From: Pseudomonadota bacterium
GTDB taxonomy: Bacteria > Pseudomonadota > Alphaproteobacteria > SP197
NCBI GenBank assembly: GCA_027592745.1
Contig: JAQCLG010000005.1
Coordinates: 1-51,869, forward strand
Direction of reading: 5' to 3'
DNA length: 51,869 bases
Below, one piece after another: positions 47,918-51,869 of the stretch. The position numbers and the translations under genes were made by a program. The notes under the pieces are model-generated. The model was not told where the DNA came from. It searched no databases and saw only the letters and a list, made by a program, of their open reading frames with translations. Within the stretch, counting starts at the first letter, position 1. Each line of letters starts with the position of its first letter.

Positions 47918-48637
47918 ATGGCGCGTATCCTGACCGTCCAGTTCTGGAAGACCTGCCACCTGGGCGAAATTTCCGAGACCTTCGCGCGCCGCGGCGCACA
48001 GGCCGACTATTGCCGGATCGACACCGGTGAATCCCTGCCCGAGGGCCATGAGGGCTGGGACGGCCTGGTCATGATGGGCGGCGCGCAATATGCCGAGGAC
48101 GATGCCCAGCATCCCTATCTGGGACCCTCCGCCGATCTCGCCCGCGCCTTCCACGATGCCGGCAAGCCGGTCCTCGGGGTCTGCCTGGGCAGCCAGGTGC
48201 TGGCCCGAGGCCTGGGTGCGCGCGTGCGCAAGCAGGGCTGGACCGAACTGGGCTTCACCGAACTCACGCCTACCGCGGCGGCCAAGGACGATCCCCTGCT
48301 CGCCGGCGTCGGGCCGACACGCCTGATGCAGTACCACGAGGACACCTTCGACCTGCCCGAGGGTGCGGTGCCGCTGATGACCGGCACGCGCTGCCCCAAC
48401 CAGGCCTACCGCTCGGGCGCCAGCTACGGCTTCCAGTGCCATTTCGAGGTGTCGACGCGGCTGTGGCAGGAGTGGATGTCGAACATGAGCGAGACCTTGA
48501 AGGCGCTCGATCCGGTCTATCACGAGAGCTGGCAGCAGGACTTTGCCCGGCACGAGTCGGAATCGGTGGCCTTCTGCGAGCGCATCTCGGACCGCTGGCT
48601 CGATCTGGTCGAACAGCGCGTGGCCAAGGCGGCCTGA
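47918..48637 (+). CDS. Class I glutamine amidotransferase
   Basis: KPVLGVCLGSQVLARGLGARV; FQCHFEVSTRL. Confidence 0.92.
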   Translation: MARILTVQFWKTCHLGEISETFARRGAQADYCRIDTGESLPEGHEGWDGLVMMGGAQYAEDDAQHPYLGPSADLARAFHDAGKPVLGVCLGSQVLARGLGARVRKQGWTELGFTELTPTAAAKDDPLLAGVGPTRLMQYHEDTFDLPEGAVPLMTGTRCPNQAYRSGASYGFQCHFEVSTRLWQEWMSNMSETLKALDPVYHESWQQDFARHESESVAFCERISDRWLDLVEQRVAKAA

Positions 48638-48649
48638 GCCGCTCCGGGT

Positions 48650-49183
48650 TCAGCGCGTGCGCCAGCGCCGGGCGGCAAGGACCGTCAGCAGCAGACCGAA
48701 CAGCGCGATGACGCCGGGCACCAGCGCGGCGTCCTGACGCACCGCCTGCAGGCCCGCGACCGTGGCGGCACGGTCGACGACGGCGCCCTCGGGCGTGCCG
48801 ATCGCCCAGATCCGGTGGCGGTCCTCGTCGGCCGGGGCGTCGGGCCACAGGCCGTAGAGAGCCGGTCCGGCGAGCACGGCATCCTTGACCGCCTCGTAGC
48901 CCGGCATGTCGTCGGGATAGAACACCAGCCGTTCGCCGGGTTCGAGCATGGCCTGGAACTCCAGGCTGCGGCCCTGGAAAAAGCGCACCAGGGCGCCGCG
49001 CTGGCGTGCCACGACGATGGCGTCGGCGGCCTCACCGGTGAAGGTTTCGAGGTCGCCCTCTCCCGGGTAGGACGGCGTCAGCAGTTCGGCGCCGTTCCAC
49101 AGGCCGATCGCCAGCAGGATGATGCCTGCGGCCAGGGGGGCCACCGGGCGGTCGCCCAGGCCGCGGGCAAAACGGCCGATCAT
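48650..49183 (-). CDS. Hypothetical membrane protein with two TM helices
   Basis: N-terminal PLAAGIILLAIGLWNG and C-terminal PGVIALFGLLLTVLAARRW. Confidence 0.7.
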   Translation of the reverse strand: MIGRFARGLGDRPVAPLAAGIILLAIGLWNGAELLTPSYPGEGDLETFTGEAADAIVVARQRGALVRFFQGRSLEFQAMLEPGERLVFYPDDMPGYEAVKDAVLAGPALYGLWPDAPADEDRHRIWAIGTPEGAVVDRAATVAGLQAVRQDAALVPGVIALFGLLLTVLAARRWRTR

Positions 49184-49273
49184 CGCCCTCTCCCCGGGGC
49201 TAGGGACGCGGCGCCGCCCCCCCGCGCACGGGGCGCAGGGAGCGGCGGTCGTCATCGCGGTCCGGATCGCCAT

Positions 49274-50638
49274 CTAGCCCAGCAGCTTGGGTTCGGCGGC
49301 ATCGAGGGCGCCCTTGAGGGCGCCGACCAGCTCATCGACATCGGCGGTGGTCATCACCAGGGGCGGCGACATCACCATCGAATCGCCGGTGGCGCGCACC
49401 AGCAGGCCGCGCGACCAGGCCTCCTCGCGCACGGTCATACCGGCCTGTTTGCTGCCGTCGAAGGACCTGTGGCTCTTCTTGTCCTCGACCAGCTCCACGG
49501 CGGCCATCATGCCGACGCCGCGCACCTCGCCGACCAGGGGATGGTCGGCCAGCTCGCGCAGTCGCTTCTGCAGGTAGGGACCGGTTTCGGCGCCCGCCTT
49601 CTCGACGATGCCTTCGCGCTGCAGGATGTTGATGTTCTCCAGCGCGACCGCAGCCGAGACTGGATGGCCCGAATAGGTGAAGCCATGCTGGAACTCGCCG
49701 CCGGCCCCGACAAGGGTGTCGGCGATGCGGTCATGCACCATGACGCCGGAGATCGGCAGGTAACCCGAGGACAGGCCCTTGGCCATGGTCATGAAGTCGG
49801 GATCGATCCTGTACTGGTCGCTGGCGAACCAGGTGCCGGTGCGCCCGAAGCCGCAGATCACCTCGTCGGCGATCAGCAGGATGTCGTGCTCGCGGCAGAT
49901 GCGCTGGATCTCCGGCCAGTAGCTCGCCGGGGGAACCAGCACGCCGCCGGCACCCATGATCGGCTCGCCGATGAAGGCGCCGACGTTGTCGGCGCCGAGC
50001 TTCTGGATCATCGCCTCGACCGAACGGGCCGCCTTGATGCCGAATTCCTCGGGGTCCATCTCGCCGCCGAAACGGTACCAGTGCGGGCAGTCGGCATGGA
50101 CGAAGCCGGGCAGCGGCAGGTCGAACTGCGGGTGCATGGCCTCCAGGCCGCACAGGCTGGCCGCCGCCATGGTGACGCCATGGTAGGCCTTGTTGCGGCT
50201 GATGATGGTCTTCTTGCCCTTCTTGCCCTTGGTGTTCCAGTACCAGCGGACCATCTTGGCAATGGTGTCGTTGGCTTCGGAACCCGAGTTTGCATAGAAG
50301 ACGTGGTTGAGGCCCTCGGGCGTCACTTCCGCCAGCTTCTTCGAGAGCTCGGTCGCCGGCTGCGTCGTCGTCTGGAAGAAGGTGTTGTAGTAGGGCAGCT
50401 CCTGCATCTGCTTGTAGGCGACCTCGGCCAGCTCCTTGCGGCCGTAGCCGATGTTGACGCACCACAGGCCGGCCATGCCGTCGAGCACCTTGTGGCCTTC
50501 CGAGGTCCACATGTGGCAGCCCTGTGCCCTGGTGATGATGCGCACGCCCTTCTCGTTCAGCGCCTTGGTGTCGGTGAAGGGGTGCATGTGGTGGTGGCGG
50601 TCCATGTCCTGCAGGACCGCGGTCAGGTTCGTGACCAT
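49274..50638 (-). CDS. Class III PLP aminotransferase (omega-amino acid:pyruvate type)
   Basis: FYANSGSEANDTIAKMVRWYW...LLIADEVICGFGRTGTWFASDQY...AKGLSSGYLPISGVMVHD; ends in TAG. Confidence 0.94.
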   Translation of the reverse strand: MVTNLTAVLQDMDRHHHMHPFTDTKALNEKGVRIITRAQGCHMWTSEGHKVLDGMAGLWCVNIGYGRKELAEVAYKQMQELPYYNTFFQTTTQPATELSKKLAEVTPEGLNHVFYANSGSEANDTIAKMVRWYWNTKGKKGKKTIISRNKAYHGVTMAAASLCGLEAMHPQFDLPLPGFVHADCPHWYRFGGEMDPEEFGIKAARSVEAMIQKLGADNVGAFIGEPIMGAGGVLVPPASYWPEIQRICREHDILLIADEVICGFGRTGTWFASDQYRIDPDFMTMAKGLSSGYLPISGVMVHDRIADTLVGAGGEFQHGFTYSGHPVSAAVALENINILQREGIVEKAGAETGPYLQKRLRELADHPLVGEVRGVGMMAAVELVEDKKSHRSFDGSKQAGMTVREEAWSRGLLVRATGDSMVMSPPLVMTTADVDELVGALKGALDAAEPKLLG

Positions 50639-50920
50639 GGATGTTGTCTCCGGAGAAATGTCGTCTGTCTTGAAGGTGCAGCCGCCCGAGTGGCCGGCGG
50701 CATGGCCGGTGCGGCTGCCTAGGGATCGAAGTCGATGCGTGCACCCACGATCAGCAGATCGTGGAGCAGCGACATCTTCGTCGTCGTCTCGTGGCGCAGC
50801 TTCATGGCACCAAGTGTAGGCCAGAGCGTCCGATGGTGCGAGTCGGCAGCACCGCTGGAATCTCTGTAGCAGGCAACGGACAGGCGCTCCGGTTTGGCTT
50901 CATCGGCCAGACCGGAACGC

Positions 50921-50965
50921 CCGTGCCGCCGGCCTACAGGGCCCCGTGCCGCAGGCCTACAGGGC
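50921..50965. repeat. Tandem 22-nt duplication, period 23, at the end of the pirin gene
   Basis: ccgtgccgccggcctacagggc (50921-50942) and ccgtgccgcaggcctacagggc (50944-50965), one mismatch. Confidence 0.8.
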
Positions 50966-51658
50966 AAGGTCGAAGAGCAGCACCTCGGCATCGTCGGTTG
51001 CCGCGAGAGCAAGCGGTCCGGCCGTCGTGATGCCCAGGCCGTCGCCGGCACGGAGGGCTTCGCCGCCCGCCGTCAGGGTGCCGCGTGCGACCTGCAGCCA
51101 GACGCGGCGGTTCTCGCCGACCGTGAAGTCCAGACGCTTGCCCTCGGCCAGGATGCCGCTGTAGAGGTCGACGTCCTGGTGGATGGTCAGTGATCCCTCG
51201 CGGCCGTCGCGCGAGCCGACCAGCTTCCAGGCGCCGGTACGTTCGGCCACGGGAAAGGCCTTCTGCTCGTAGCCCGGCTCCAGGCCGCGCCGCTCCGGTA
51301 CGATCCAGATCTGCAGGAAGTGCACCGGCTCGCTCTTCGAGGCGTTGAACTCGCTGTGGCGGATGCCGGTGCCGGCGGTCATGCGCTGGACGTCGCCGGG
51401 ACGGATCACCGAACCGGTGCCGATCGAATCCCGGTGCTCGAGCGCGCCTTCCAGGACATAGCTGACGATCTCCATGTCGGCATGGCCATGGGTGTCAAAG
51501 CCGGCGCCTGCCGCGACCCGGTCCTCGTTGATCACGCGCAGGGCGCCGAAACCCATGTGGTCGGGGTCGTGGTAGTGGCCGAAGGAGAACGTGTGGCGGC
51601 TGTCGAGCCAGCCGAAGTTGGCATGGCCGCGGGCTTCGCCGTGTCGCAGGGTCTGCAT
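50957..51658 (-). CDS. Pirin family protein
   Basis: HTFSFGHYHDPDHMGFGALRVINEDRVAAGAGFDTHGHADMEIVSYVLEGALEHRDS; ends in TAG. Confidence 0.94.
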   Translation of the reverse strand: MQTLRHGEARGHANFGWLDSRHTFSFGHYHDPDHMGFGALRVINEDRVAAGAGFDTHGHADMEIVSYVLEGALEHRDSIGTGSVIRPGDVQRMTAGTGIRHSEFNASKSEPVHFLQIWIVPERRGLEPGYEQKAFPVAERTGAWKLVGSRDGREGSLTIHQDVDLYSGILAEGKRLDFTVGENRRVWLQVARGTLTAGGEALRAGDGLGITTAGPLALAATDDAEVLLFDLAL

Positions 51659-51721
51659 GGTCTGTCTCCCGCCGCTGGATGCAGCTGTTGCTGTCCGGCA
51701 ACCATATGGAGATCGCGTTCA

Positions 51722-51759
51722 TCGCGACAATCATTCCACTCTATGACAATCTGTCGCGA
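51722..51759. promoter_or_regulatory. Operator candidate between divergent pirin and LysR genes
   Basis: TCGCGACA (51722-51729) and TGTCGCGA (51752-51759), perfect 8-bp inverted repeat. Confidence 0.45.
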
Positions 51760-51787
51760 AATCCAGGACAACGGCTGGACACCGACC

Positions 51788-51869
51788 ATGGACAAGCTCG
51801 CCGCCATGCGCGCCTTCGTCGCGGTGCAGGAGGCCGGCGGCTTTGCCGCCGCCGCCCGCCGCACCAGCC
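51788..51869 (+). CDS. LysR-family transcriptional regulator, 5' end only
   Basis: MDKLAAMRAFVAVQEAGGFAAAARRTS runs off the window; typical LysR HTH start. Confidence 0.85.
   Translation, partial: MDKLAAMRAFVAVQEAGGFAAAARRTS

Noticed and set aside
50719-50805. 28-aa ORF MKLRHETTTKMSLLHDLLIVGARIDFDP
   Set aside because: Barrel-like C-terminus is suggestive, but it is too short with no convincing RBS or homology; not called.
1-51869. CRISPR arrays, phage genes, transposases, tRNA/rRNA
   Set aside because: No regularly spaced repeats, no recognisable mobile or phage proteins and no RNA gene signatures noticed by eye; a tRNAscan or Infernal run would be needed to exclude these formally.

Overview
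This 51.9 kb window comes from a high-GC, alphaproteobacterium-like chromosome. It is densely packed with catabolic, transport and housekeeping genes. I saw no rRNA, tRNA, prophage, transposase or CRISPR array. Recognisable content: three partial-to-complete groups of Fe(II)/2-oxoglutarate-type oxygenases (PhyH, TauD); a YjhX/TopAI-like protein next to two GNATs; a divergent catabolic block (amidohydrolase | divergent ureohydrolase + split TPP decarboxylase + MFS + Rieske oxygenase, facing an OYE/TMADH-like reductase); an EAL protein; AMP nucleosidase; ComM; amidase and CoA-transferase genes; EmrAB-like and RND efflux systems; XthA; PurC; two DUF1127 proteins; a class III aminotransferase; pirin; and a partial LysR regulator. 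The most striking feature is the number of interrupted genes, about eight: a TauD copy with several lesions beside its intact paralog, frameshifted GNAT and Dabb genes, three genes each broken by one in-frame TAG in a CTAGG/CCTAG context, and a head-to-head junction that truncates an amidohydrolase and a class II aldolase. Other points to check are a possible leader peptide upstream of yjhX, a possible FNR-box-linked sRNA, a palindrome shared at nearly equal spacing upstream of both DUF1127 genes, a ureohydrolase lacking a canonical metal ligand, and composite intergenic palindromes. All family calls are by eye from motifs; no searches were run.
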